Assembly: GCA_021826835.1 (NCBI GenBank)
Contig: JAKAYH010000022.1
Span: 1 to 13,564, forward strand
Length of the DNA: 13,564 nucleotides
Origin: Thermoplasmata archaeon
Lineage (GTDB): Archaea > Thermoplasmatota > Thermoplasmata > Thermoplasmatales > Thermoplasmataceae
Direction: 5' to 3'
The notes beneath the pieces were generated by a model. The model ran no database searches. It saw nothing but the letters and a program-made list of their open reading frames with translations, and had not been told where the DNA came from. Both the position numbers and the translations under genes were made by a program. How positions within the stretch are numbered: the first letter of the stretch is position 1; the number at the start of each line of letters is the position of its first letter. Of this stretch, positions 1-7,770 are shown piece after piece.

Positions 1-1597
1 ATCTTATTGTGCCATATCCATTCAGACCATCTTCCCCGGGCAATATAGTCTGATTGAACGGTACGTAATATACCGGCGAATAGGAATAGTGCAGTTTATA
101 CACGATTGCACCCATTATATCCTCATATATGCCATAAGACAAATTATGTTGAAATTCTGAAGCCCAATATGAGCTGTAACCACCAAACTGATCCGAAATT
201 GGGCTGAAACCAAATGGTATTATTACAGCGTAATCAACCGTCTCATTGTTATAATAACCGGGCATATACACCTCTTCTCGGTTCATAAGTTGTGGTAGAT
301 CATTTTGAATAAAGACTGATGAATTCACAGGAATGAGTGAGAGCCCGTAGGTTAGATCCTTGTCAAAGGTGGAAACGTGTGTTTCATTTTGCACAGTTGA
401 ATTTTGAAAGTTAGAAATACTAAATGGGGAATACAGCGAGAAAGAAATAATAGACGCGATCAGAATCAATATTGCCAATTTCTTGGCAAATCTAAGGTTA
501 TGAGATTTATTGGTCATTTGCCTTAAAAATTGTATTGTACCTATGAAAACAAACGATGCAAAAAGATATGGATATTGTTGAAGCACGTAGTAAGTGCCAG
601 CGTAATTAGTATTCCAACTGATCAGAATATATGCTAGGATAAGTATGAAATATGGAGTTAACACTGGAAGGAAAAGGACCGGGGATAAGACCTCTGAAAG
701 AAACGGAAGTTTATTTGAGCCAAGATTTGAAAGAAAATTCTGAAATATGTTAGAATGCAGAATTGAAGATTGACCTGTCGTCGATGATGTATTTAAATAT
801 GAGGCAGATACTAATGAATTAAACCCACCCCCATAATGTAGGGTTTGTGCAAATATTATCCCATCAAATATAATAATTGCAAGATAGAATAGAACCGCTT
901 TATTTTTAATATTAAACGGTTTCATTTTAGCATAAAATACCCTTATATTATAGAAATAATACAATCTATTCTGTGTTATAAGGTCTACCGAGAGGAAGGC
1001 AAGTACAATCAAAGGTGCCCACATATTAGTCAATGAGGCCATGGCAAAAGCTAAAAATGCAAACACATTTTTTTTCTGGATATAAAACATATAGCCTATG
1101 AGTATGAAGCCTTCTATCATAACCTGATAGTTCCCGCCATGGTACATGAATCCGTAAGTTATTGGATAGAGAAAGTACGCTGCCTCGATTATGATCGAGA
1201 TTAACAAGCTTCCTGTTCTGAGCTGTGATATCCTGAAAACTGCATATCCACCTGAGGCTATTACAATGATTTGGAGTATTAACGGAGTGAGTAGGCTATT
1301 GTAAAGATACAACAAAATTGAGAGTGGAATAAATATGAACTTCGCGAAAGGATCAGGACTATAAATAATGTCATTACCGTAATATATTATGGTGTGATGA
1401 TAAGCAAAAAGATACATCAATCGATAAGAAAGCCCGAGGTCAAAAATTGTGTAATTATAAGATTGTACCATGAGATAATTATACCAGCTCAAGCAAACCA
1501 AAAAAGCAATAGGAAGTACAACACCTATAAATCTTTGACTAAACAAATAAAATATATATTCTTTCAAAGACCTATTTGAAGAATTAAGTTTTTTCAA
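1..1597 (-). CDS. DUF2079-type polytopic membrane protein (partial, runs off the left edge)
   Basis: An uninterrupted frame of 532 codons, with no stop before the window edge. The start chosen is TTG at 1597. It overlaps the stop of the upstream glycosyltransferase gene (TTGA) and is preceded by a GGGTGG ribosome-site-like stretch. The first part is hydrophobic with about eight to ten likely membrane segments. Residues 47-60 (SYNYTIFDLGLSYR) match the N-terminal 'nFDlGi' signature known from DUF2079 proteins, followed by a periplasm-facing loop with paired histidines (67-68). After a last membrane span near 373-391 comes a soluble, probably extracytoplasmic domain containing six N-x-S/T sequons (residues 399, 404, 425, 451, 485, 515). 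DUF2079 proteins resemble polyprenyl-phosphate-sugar-dependent GT-C glycosyltransferases in topology, but their activity is not established. Coupling to a glycosyltransferase in a sugar locus fits a role in surface glycan assembly. The C-terminus is missing. Confidence 0.82.
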   Translation of the reverse strand, partial: MKKLNSSNRSLKEYIFYLFSQRFIGVVLPIAFLVCLSWYNYLMVQSYNYTIFDLGLSYRLMYLFAYHHTIIYYGNDIIYSPDPFAKFIFIPLSILLYLYNSLLTPLILQIIVIASGGYAVFRISQLRTGSLLISIIIEAAYFLYPITYGFMYHGGNYQVMIEGFILIGYMFYIQKKNVFAFLAFAMASLTNMWAPLIVLAFLSVDLITQNRLYYFYNIRVFYAKMKPFNIKNKAVLFYLAIIIFDGIIFAQTLHYGGGFNSLVSASYLNTSSTTGQSSILHSNIFQNFLSNLGSNKLPFLSEVLSPVLFLPVLTPYFILILAYILISWNTNYAGTYYVLQQYPYLFASFVFIGTIQFLRQMTNKSHNLRFAKKLAILILIASIISFSLYSPFSISNFQNSTVQNETHVSTFDKDLTYGLSLIPVNSSVFIQNDLPQLMNREEVYMPGYYNNETVDYAVIIPFGFSPISDQFGGYSSYWASEFQHNLSYGIYEDIMGAIVYKLHYSYSPVYYVPFNQTILPGEDGLNGYGTIR

Positions 1598-2592
1598 GTT
1601 TGATCCACCCTAAATATTCGTTGTTGATATGTATTGATTTGTTCGATTTTATAATTAAGGTAAGTTATATTAAGTACATCTTTAAGCATCCGTCCTTTTT
1701 GACCTATGAACCCTCCACCGATAGATTTAATTTTGAAGTCTATGGTGCTATATGTATGAAAATTGAGATTTATGTCTAATGAAAAGGCTATGTCCTCACC
1801 TCCATTGATGAAAGTTTCATCGTATGGCACTGGGTGTATTTTTAATAATGCTGAAGAACAGATAGCAAAATCTCCAACAGCAGGAAAAATACGCTTCACT
1901 TTGAAGAACATATTATAAGGAAAAGATGAAAGAGCAACTTGGTATTTAATATTGAATTTTCTCTCAAAGGAGATGATGTTTCTGGTATATCGCGTAACCA
2001 TGTAGTATAGAGTTTTCCTAACAAATGTGGAAAGGGATAATTTAACAACATTTGTAGTATGTAACCTATCCTTGCAATATATTAGGTAAGGAATATCTGG
2101 AGACAAACTCATCAGCTCTTCAGTCATTTTTTCAATATCATCAATCTTTTCCATATCGTCATTCGAAAGAACTATCCACTTTGGATTATACTCCTTTGCC
2201 TTTTTGATGCCGACATTGCAGTTGTGAGCATAATTGAAATAGAAATCACCTCTTCCACCGCTCTCCACGAATATAATATGGAGTCCTTTAAATATGGTCT
2301 CCCTGCACTCCTTTGCATATTTTCCATTGAAATCTCCTGTTGGTATCACTACAATGATATTACTATCACCATCAACTTCATGGATATTGGCAACGCCTTT
2401 TGGTCTCTCCCTCATCCATTGTATAAGCTGTTCACGGTTCTCGAAACTGCTGTAGAACTCAATTATTTTATTGGGGTCGTCATTGGTGAAATAGTTATTG
2501 CGGTAATCCACCAAGCTGAAGAAAAGTTCATCTTTTAGATATTCAATAGGGCAACTGAGACGACCAACAGGGCACGTTTTACCTAAATTCAT
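1594..2592 (-). CDS. Glycosyltransferase, GT2/GT-A-like
   Basis: I place the start at ATG 2592 (332 aa) rather than at an in-frame TTG at 2649. A TATA element (CTATATATAG) is centred about 28 bases upstream of this ATG, and there is no ribosome site, which fits a leaderless transcript. Residues 78-84 (NIIVVIP) and 137-147 (PKWIVLSNDDM) form the nucleotide-sugar-binding strand and metal-binding DxD-like motif of a GT-A fold. GGED at 264-267 is in the position of the acidic acceptor-side motif common in GT2 enzymes. The first about 75 residues are not recognised. No membrane anchor is evident, so it probably works at the cytoplasmic face. It likely adds a sugar to a lipid-linked or surface glycan. 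Its stop overlaps the start of the DUF2079 gene, implying co-translation. Donor and acceptor cannot be read from sequence. Confidence 0.78.
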   Translation of the reverse strand: MNLGKTCPVGRLSCPIEYLKDELFFSLVDYRNNYFTNDDPNKIIEFYSSFENREQLIQWMRERPKGVANIHEVDGDSNIIVVIPTGDFNGKYAKECRETIFKGLHIIFVESGGRGDFYFNYAHNCNVGIKKAKEYNPKWIVLSNDDMEKIDDIEKMTEELMSLSPDIPYLIYCKDRLHTTNVVKLSLSTFVRKTLYYMVTRYTRNIISFERKFNIKYQVALSSFPYNMFFKVKRIFPAVGDFAICSSALLKIHPVPYDETFINGGEDIAFSLDINLNFHTYSTIDFKIKSIGGGFIGQKGRMLKDVLNITYLNYKIEQINTYQQRIFRVDQT

Positions 2593-2612
2593 TATAGAAT
2601 TGTAATAATTCT

Positions 2613-2636
2613 GAACTATATATAGCTTAAAAAGAC
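2613..2636 (-). promoter_or_regulatory. TATA/BRE promoter for the leaderless glycosyltransferase gene
   Basis: On the minus strand CTTTTTAAGCTATATATAG ends about 23 bases before ATG 2592. The TATA centre is near 2620, about 28 bases from that ATG, which is the archaeal spacing if transcription starts at the A of the ATG. This separates the glycosyltransferase/DUF2079 pair from the upstream sugar-nucleotide operon, which ends at 2728. Confidence 0.6.
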
Positions 2637-2727
2637 AATGTTTAGCCAAACAGTTTTATAATCTGAGTAATTTAGACTCTACTGAGATTTTGCCTCATTA
2701 TTTAGAAAGGGTCAAGACCTATTGTTA

Positions 2728-3807
2728 TCACGCATTGGAAATTGAACAATATTTCTCTATCTGCGCATCTGTTTTTTTCCCCATGGTGCTTGGGCATTTG
2801 TAGTATTCCCTATACCAGTCAACAGTCTCTTGTAAAGCTACTCTGAAATCATATCTTGGTTTCCATTTTAATTCACTCTTAGCCTTGCTTATGTCAAGCC
2901 GAAGATAACTAGCTTCTTTGTAATTTTGCATTTCGTCAATACTATAATTTCCAGATCCCCAACAGTTGATAAATGCGTCTACAAGTTCTTTAACGGTTAT
3001 CTCGACATTATTTTCTGGTCCGAAATTCCAAGCCCCTGCAAATTTAATGTCGTTGTTCATTCTCTCGACAAGTGTTAGTATACCCGAAATTGGTTCTAGA
3101 ACATGCTGCCACGGCCTGACAGAAAGTGGGTTTCTTATTCTTACCGTCTCACCTTTAACTATACCCCTAACAAGATCCGGAATGATTCTATGTGGTGCCC
3201 AGTCTCCCCCACCAATAACATTTCCTGACCTTACAGATGAGATTCCAACCTCACTATCTAAAAAAAAACTTTCCCGGAAAGAGTTTACAACAATGTCTTG
3301 ACATGATTTGCTTGCACTATATGGATCAGTTCCGCCTAATGGATCAATTTCTCTATATGGATATACCCATTCATTGTTATGGTAAGATTTATCACTTGTC
3401 ACAACAATAATTGTCTTCAAAGTTTCAATTTTTCTAAGCTCATTCAAGAGATTAGCTGTTCCAGTTACATTAACATCATAAGTTTCCAATGGATTACTAT
3501 ATGAATCCAGTACAAGTGGTTGAGATGCAAGATGAATAACTATTTCAGGTTTAAATTTGTTTAAGGAACTCTGCAATAGGTTCTTATCTCTAATATCTCC
3601 TCTTATATCTATGACTGATTCATTCACCTTTAGCAATTCATAGAGATTAGGTGATGAAGGAGGGTCAAGCGAGAAACCACAAACATTGGTATCCATTAAA
3701 GTTAACCACTTCGTTAACCATGAACCTATAAAACCCGTATGGCCTGTGACTAAAACCCTTTTGCCCCTATAGAACTTAAATATATTATCTTCAACTTTCA
3801 TTGACAT
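2728..3807 (-). CDS. rfbG: CDP-glucose 4,6-dehydratase
   Basis: Converts CDP-glucose to CDP-4-keto-6-deoxyglucose using bound NAD. It is an extended short-chain dehydrogenase of 359 aa, the usual length. The Rossmann motif TGHTGFIG is at residues 21-28, HLASQPLV at 92-99, TSDK at 137-140 (Asp139/Lys140 correspond to the catalytic Asp-Lys that distinguishes CDP-glucose dehydratases from dTDP-glucose enzymes with Asp-Glu), and YSASK at 163-167 supplies the catalytic Tyr and Lys. YREIDPLGGTDPYSASK is the family signature. The start at ATG 3807 is supported by GGTGAT five bases upstream (3813-3818). An in-frame ATG at 3801 is the alternative. It lies 19 bases after the RmlC-like gene and is the last gene of the five-gene operon. 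Confidence 0.95.
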   Translation of the reverse strand: MSMKVEDNIFKFYRGKRVLVTGHTGFIGSWLTKWLTLMDTNVCGFSLDPPSSPNLYELLKVNESVIDIRGDIRDKNLLQSSLNKFKPEIVIHLASQPLVLDSYSNPLETYDVNVTGTANLLNELRKIETLKTIIVVTSDKSYHNNEWVYPYREIDPLGGTDPYSASKSCQDIVVNSFRESFFLDSEVGISSVRSGNVIGGGDWAPHRIIPDLVRGIVKGETVRIRNPLSVRPWQHVLEPISGILTLVERMNNDIKFAGAWNFGPENNVEITVKELVDAFINCWGSGNYSIDEMQNYKEASYLRLDISKAKSELKWKPRYDFRVALQETVDWYREYYKCPSTMGKKTDAQIEKYCSISNA

Positions 3808-3826
3808 TTGTCATCACCATTATCTA

Positions 3827-4366
3827 TTACTCAAAAGGAGAAATAAAATCCTCGAAATTAATAAAACCAGAATCTCTTTGTGAAATAACTGGGTCTGTAA
3901 CGCCCCAATCGTATCCAAACGTATCAAATTTGATCCCATCTTCATTTTCCCTGGAATAATCTGAATCCGTTAAATAAAGCACAATATTTTCAAAATTTCT
4001 ACCAATGAATCCGTGTGCAACTCCCTCGGGTATTAAAATGGATTTTCTGTTCCTTTCGCTAAGGTCAGTACAAGCAATTTTCCCATAATGGTTTGATTTC
4101 TTTCGGAGGTCCAAGACTACGTCAGTTATTTCCCCTTTTATTACGGTAACAATTTTTGCCTGCTCATTCGGTGGCCTCTGGAAATGCATTCCTCGAATAA
4201 CATTATTTCTGGATATAGAATAGAACACTTCCTTTGGATTAAATTCTACTCCGAAAGTCAATAAATCTCGAGAACTGAACGGCTTGAAAAAAAGGCCTCG
4301 AATATCTTCACTTATTTTACCAGTAATTAACTTTACACCCGGAATTGGCATTTCTTCAATTTGCAT
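3827..4366 (-). CDS. dTDP-4-dehydrorhamnose 3,5-epimerase family protein (RmlC-like)
   Basis: A cupin-fold sugar-nucleotide epimerase acting on a 4-keto-6-deoxy sugar. Given the operon it probably uses a CDP-linked substrate rather than dTDP. From ATG 4366 it is 179 aa, a typical length. Visible family motifs are the N-terminal DIRGLFF (21-27), RGMHFQ at 58-63 with the catalytic His61, Lys71 in the phosphate-binding strand, PEGVAHGF at 113-120, and Tyr137 followed by an acidic EDGI stretch, the position of the catalytic acid tyrosine. GGTGA lies five bases before ATG 4366. ATG 4378 and TTG 4390 are possible earlier starts, but RmlC proteins normally begin just before this point. The gene overlaps the reductase gene by 11 bases. 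Whether it epimerises C3, C5 or both cannot be told. Confidence 0.9.
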   Translation of the reverse strand: MQIEEMPIPGVKLITGKISEDIRGLFFKPFSSRDLLTFGVEFNPKEVFYSISRNNVIRGMHFQRPPNEQAKIVTVIKGEITDVVLDLRKKSNHYGKIACTDLSERNRKSILIPEGVAHGFIGRNFENIVLYLTDSDYSRENEDGIKFDTFGYDWGVTDPVISQRDSGFINFEDFISPFE

Positions 4367-5285
4367 TCTTTTCACCATTGTAATAGTCAATGGTTTTCTT
4401 CAAACCTTGGTAGATGTCATATTGCGGCTTCCATTTTAAAATACTTTCAGATAATTTAGTATCCACGATTAACTCATCATCCATATCAATATTGCCTGTA
4501 GTCATTGAATTCCATTTAACCCTCATTTGAATTTCAAGGATTTCCTCTATTACAGTTACTATATCTCTTATGCTATATGATCTGAGATTGGCAATATTAA
4601 TGTGTTCAATACCATTGCAATGAATGTCCAGTGCTTTAACGAATGCTGATGCTACATCATCTACATAAACCAGATTTAACTTCTGAAACCCTTCACTTAA
4701 ATTAGCTGTATTTCCCCTTAACCCGTTCCTAATCAAGTATGGTATGAGCTTTTCTTCGTGGTCCATTTCTCCATAAGGAGTGAAGAGTATAAGCTCCACA
4801 GTATCCAATCCAGAACCATATGAATAATATTCCATGATTTTTGTAAGAGCGCTCTTGGTCGCTGCGTAAAGATCCCTAGATGTTGTAGTTTTTGTCCCAT
4901 ATGATGAATAATTTGTACTATATTGAAAATAGGACCCAGCTGTAACAAAGACCGGGACATTATATTCCTTACAAAGTTGCAATAACTCTGTTGGGAATTT
5001 AACGTTTGATTCTATCATTTTTTCTATATCTCCAAATGAGTTGTGCTTTCGATAATATGTTGCTAGATTGATAACCCCTTTTATATCTTCACTTTGAAAC
5101 AGCTTCACCATAGAAGTTTGTTCAATATCGAAAGGTTCAATTTGGTCCAAAATATTAGCGAGCCTCCAATTATTTGAAGATCTTCTTGTAATTACTATTG
5201 GTTTATCTCCATTCAAAATAAGCCTTTTTACCACATGGCTTCCTATGAATCCACTTCCTCCCGTCACCAGAATTTTCCTATTCAT
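4356..5285 (-). CDS. NAD(P)-dependent sugar epimerase/4-ketoreductase (extended SDR)
   Basis: A 309-aa extended short-chain dehydrogenase/reductase. The nucleotide-binding glycine motif GGSGFIG is at residues 9-15, the catalytic Ser118 lies in TAGSYF, and Tyr140/Lys144 form YxxxK (YAATK). The C-terminal sugar-nucleotide part is more divergent. The start is ATG 5285, not the in-frame upstream codon at 5327, because GGAAGGTG (5290-5297) sits four bases upstream and the protein then begins MNRKILVTGG, as SDR enzymes do. It overlaps the end of rfbF by eight bases. In a cassette lacking another reductase, the likely role is reduction of the 4-keto group of the methylated CDP-sugar to give the final hexose. 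A C4-epimerase role is the alternative. Confidence 0.88.
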   Translation of the reverse strand: MNRKILVTGGSGFIGSHVVKRLILNGDKPIVITRRSSNNWRLANILDQIEPFDIEQTSMVKLFQSEDIKGVINLATYYRKHNSFGDIEKMIESNVKFPTELLQLCKEYNVPVFVTAGSYFQYSTNYSSYGTKTTTSRDLYAATKSALTKIMEYYSYGSGLDTVELILFTPYGEMDHEEKLIPYLIRNGLRGNTANLSEGFQKLNLVYVDDVASAFVKALDIHCNGIEHINIANLRSYSIRDIVTVIEEILEIQMRVKWNSMTTGNIDMDDELIVDTKLSESILKWKPQYDIYQGLKKTIDYYNGEKNAN

Positions 5286-6054
5286 TCCACACCTTCCACG
5301 GAGCTTTGCCACTCCTCCATTGCTCATTTAAAAAGTTCTTATCTCTCAAAGTGTCCATTGGATGCCAGAAACCTTTATGCTTAAAAGCTACAAGTTGCCC
5401 CATCTGTGAAATCTTATCAAGTGGTTCTCTTTCCCAGACGGAGTCGTCTCCACTAATAAAGTCAATAACCTCCGGTTCTAGTATAAAGAAGCCCCCATTA
5501 ATCCACGAGTTATCTCCTGGCGGCTTTTCTATAAACGAACTGATATTGTCTTCTGGACTAATTGATAGAGAACCGAATCTTCCGGCTGGTTGAACCGCCG
5601 TAACAGTCGCAATTTTATTATGAACTTTATGAAATTTCAAAAGTTCTGTTATATTAACATTCGATAGACCATCCCCATAAGTTAGCATGAATGTTTTATT
5701 TTCAATATATTTTTTAACGCGCTTTATCCTTCCTCCAGTCATAGTATTTTGTCCAGTATCAACTATTGAAATTTTCCATGGTTCAATTGCAGAATTAAAA
5801 AAATTTATTTTGTTATTTTTAATATCTATCTCCACATCAGATTTGTGAAGAAAATAGTTCGCAAAATATTCCTTGATTACATAGCCTTTATATCCAAGAC
5901 AAATTATGAAATCGTTGAACCCGAAATAGGAATAAGTTTTCATTATATGCCACAATATTGGATATTCTCCAATTTCAACCATCGGTTTCGGTTTGATATC
6001 CGTCTCTTCACTTAACCTTGTTCCGAATCCGCCTGCTAAAATCACTACTTTCAT
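5278..6054 (-). CDS. rfbF: Glucose-1-phosphate cytidylyltransferase
   Basis: Makes CDP-glucose from CTP and glucose 1-phosphate, the entry step of CDP-deoxysugar pathways. It is 258 aa, the standard family length. The nucleotidyltransferase signature LAGGFGTRLSEET is at residues 6-18, followed by KPKPMVEIG (21-29). Further family motifs are DTGQNTMTGGR (99-109), the metal-binding YGDG (126-129), FIEKP (174-178), WINGGFF (184-190) and GFWHPMDTLRDK (228-239). These match RfbF rather than the dTDP-glucose enzyme RmlA. A perfect GGAGGTG ribosome site (6063-6069) is eight bases upstream. The ATG overlaps the stop of the methyltransferase gene (ATGA), so the two are translationally coupled. Confidence 0.96.
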   Translation of the reverse strand: MKVVILAGGFGTRLSEETDIKPKPMVEIGEYPILWHIMKTYSYFGFNDFIICLGYKGYVIKEYFANYFLHKSDVEIDIKNNKINFFNSAIEPWKISIVDTGQNTMTGGRIKRVKKYIENKTFMLTYGDGLSNVNITELLKFHKVHNKIATVTAVQPAGRFGSLSISPEDNISSFIEKPPGDNSWINGGFFILEPEVIDFISGDDSVWEREPLDKISQMGQLVAFKHKGFWHPMDTLRDKNFLNEQWRSGKAPWKVWNE

Positions 6055-7301
6055 TTAGCACCCACCTCCTTACCTAAAGATATTTCTAATAAATATGGAG
6101 TAAAGACAACTAGATCCGTAGGTTTTTGTACAATATTTTTGAGATATTGTATAATTTCATCCTTTAAGTTCCACGAGAAAATAACTATAACTTCTGGTTC
6201 CATGATGTTTATTTTTTCTGGCTTTATTATCCTAATACCAGTTCCTGGAATAAATTTATCCTGTTTCAATGGGCTTTGATCTGCAATTCCCATGATAATA
6301 CTATTATCTATTTTGGAAAAATTTGTAACAACTGTAGCTTTCGCAGATGCACCATATCCGAGAATTTTCTTATTATTATCATGGGCAGATAAAAGGTAAG
6401 TTTTGATTTCTTCTGCTTTTAGCATAGCTTTATTAGCGAATGTTATGTACCGATTTTTAATATTTTTGATGTCCCCCTCGCTTCTTAAAAGATTTTCAAC
6501 TTCATTATTGATTGTGTGTTGGTTAGGGAAGCCTAGAAATACCCTAAGTGAACCACCCTGTGCACGCACTAAATTAATATTATATATTTCCATTCCTACT
6601 TTTTTAACGAGATTATTAAAAACCCTACAATTAAAGTACGACACATGTTCATGGTAAATTTGGTCAAAAGCAATATTAGAAATTAGCGATTCGAAGTAGT
6701 AAAATTCCAATACTATAGAACCATTTTCTTGAAGAATTGATTTACAATTATTTAAAAACAATACTGGGTCTGCAATATGAGTGAGTAAATTTGTGGCCGT
6801 CACCAAGTAGAACTTACCATATGTCTGAACTATTTTATTTGAAAGATCTTCGTTAAAAAAATCATTTATTGTGGTGATACCTTTTGAATCGGCAATTTTA
6901 TAAGCATTTATTGAAGGTTCAACACCGAGTACGGTAAAGCCTTTTTCTTTAAAAAATGTAAGCAGAGTCCCATCGTTTGAAGCTATATCTAAAACTGATT
7001 TTTCCGAAGACACGTTACAGGAATCCATACATGCTTTGGCAAATGAATACATATCTTCCTGTGTTTGTTTGCTTACACCTGTTAGATATGTGTTGTTAGA
7101 GAATAATCTTTCTGGAGAAACTAAAGCGTTTAACCACACATACATACAATCATTACAGCAAAGTAAAGATAGGTCGTATTTTTCTGCAGATTTAGCTTCT
7201 TTTTCTGATGTAAAAAGCTGGTTTGCCAATGGTTGCAAACCCAAATCGAGCAATGTGAAAAAGTCAATTCCACCGCATAAAGGGCATCTCCGTGTTAACA
7301 T
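6051..7301 (-). CDS. SAM-dependent sugar C-methyltransferase (TylC3/TcaB9-like)
   Basis: Predicted to methylate a carbon of a 4-keto sugar nucleotide, probably C3. The 416-aa protein has the three-part layout of this family. An N-terminal zinc-binding module has Cys6/Cys9 and Cys48 or Cys49/Cys52. A Rossmann methyltransferase core has motif I VLDIASNDGTLL (103-114) and GVEPS (126-130), followed by the YHEHVSYF histidine motif typical of C-methyltransferases. A C-terminal domain contains GYGASAKATVV and ADQSPLKQDKFIPGTGI, characteristic of the Methyltransf_14 domain. The start is ATG 7301, from the TATA spacing and because the protein then begins directly before the zinc motif. ATG 7310 in the same frame is the alternative. 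It is the first gene of the operon. The sugar position methylated is inferred from the family, not visible. Confidence 0.9.
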   Translation of the reverse strand: MLTRRCPLCGGIDFFTLLDLGLQPLANQLFTSEKEAKSAEKYDLSLLCCNDCMYVWLNALVSPERLFSNNTYLTGVSKQTQEDMYSFAKACMDSCNVSSEKSVLDIASNDGTLLTFFKEKGFTVLGVEPSINAYKIADSKGITTINDFFNEDLSNKIVQTYGKFYLVTATNLLTHIADPVLFLNNCKSILQENGSIVLEFYYFESLISNIAFDQIYHEHVSYFNCRVFNNLVKKVGMEIYNINLVRAQGGSLRVFLGFPNQHTINNEVENLLRSEGDIKNIKNRYITFANKAMLKAEEIKTYLLSAHDNNKKILGYGASAKATVVTNFSKIDNSIIMGIADQSPLKQDKFIPGTGIRIIKPEKINIMEPEVIVIFSWNLKDEIIQYLKNIVQKPTDLVVFTPYLLEISLGKEVGAK

Positions 7302-7323
7302 AAATAGCATGAATATATTTTAA

Positions 7324-7338
7324 AAGGATATAAAAGAA
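7324..7338 (-). promoter_or_regulatory. TATA promoter of the five-gene CDP-sugar operon
   Basis: On the minus strand TTCTTTTATATCCTT is centred near 7331. Archaeal spacing puts the transcript start close to 7301-7305, favouring ATG 7301 over ATG 7310 and a leaderless or near-leaderless message. No ribosome site is visible before either ATG. A second AT run (TTTTAAAATATAT) lies too close to the start to act as the TATA box. All later genes in the operon are packed with overlaps or a 19-base gap, so this is probably the only promoter for 7301-2728. Confidence 0.5.
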
Positions 7339-7441
7339 GTTCTATTCTCTGTAACTGGTCAGTCTGATGTTCCTGATCCATCATCCCGTTCCAATCTTTC
7401 CTTTTAAAATTGATGGGAATATGCGATGAAATTATTCTTTC

Positions 7442-7537
7442 TTAATTTTGAGATGTAGTAGATCGAAAATATTCTTGCATATATTTCAGCTCCGAACTCA
7501 GATCGTGGTCCTCTCTAAACTGTGCATCTTGAGGCAT
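7442..7537 (-). CDS. Small conserved ORF fragment in repeat copy A (31 aa)
   Basis: ATG at 7537 gives a 31-residue frame starting MPQDAQFREDHDL. A homologous frame starts at GTG 9126 in repeat copy B with VPKDAEFR. In the first eight codons the differences fall almost only at third positions or give similar residues, and copy B lacks exactly 27 bases (nine codons) that copy A has. Both suggest past protein-level selection. In each copy it begins one base after the stop of an upstream frame ending in LNLK, as in a gene pair. The downstream parts diverge, so both copies are probably decayed. I do not recognise the family and assign no function. Confidence 0.25.
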   Translation of the reverse strand: MPQDAQFREDHDLSSELKYMQEYFRSTTSQN

Positions 7538-7614
7538 ACTATTTCAAGTTCAATTCCCTGAATATCTAATTCTGTCTGGCTGTGCGTTCTGTTTCCACGA
7601 TTGTGCTATCTGAC
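7478..7614. repeat. Direct repeat copy A, left of the GT2 gene
   Basis: The core 7524-7614 aligns without gaps to 9113-9203 with 11 mismatches in 91 bases, including a perfect 29-base run around CTGTCTGGCTGTGCGTTCTG. Similarity continues leftward to about 7478 (GCATATAT, GAACTC) after a short insertion relative to copy B. Both copies have the same orientation and lie on either side of the GT2 gene. Confidence 0.85.
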
Positions 7615-7770
7615 AGCTTTACCATGGAAAGCTTTTCAAGTTTAAGAAAGATTTCACTAATGAGTATGGTATACCGATCCGGGTCTGAGGAAGCGGACAG
7701 AATACTCAAAGAACTTGGGGTTGATCAACCGGATCGAATTCTTGTTGGTGCACTACCAAAACAAAGTTGA
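7582..7770 (+). pseudogene. Unrecognised coding remnant
   Basis: The plus strand from 7668 to 7770 reads MVYRSGSEEADRILKELG followed by VDQPDRILVGALPKQS and a stop. It is a charged, well-balanced stretch, and its opposite strand is serine-rich as expected for an antisense shadow. Just upstream another plus frame (LYHGKLFKFKKDFTNEYGIP) is also protein-like and ends where this one becomes plausible. That fits one ancestral gene broken by a frameshift near 7680-7690. The 5' part of the formal frame lies inside repeat copy A and is probably not coding. No family recognised. Confidence 0.25.

Noticed and set aside
1394..1579. 61-codon plus-strand ORF
   Set aside because: Antisense to the N-terminal region of the DUF2079 gene. 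No protein features of its own.
2224..2538. 104-codon plus-strand ORF
   Set aside because: Antisense shadow inside the glycosyltransferase gene at 1594-2592. No promoter or ribosome site.
2650..2727. Terminator after rfbG
   Set aside because: The intergenic strand has no long T-run or stable hairpin that I could support.
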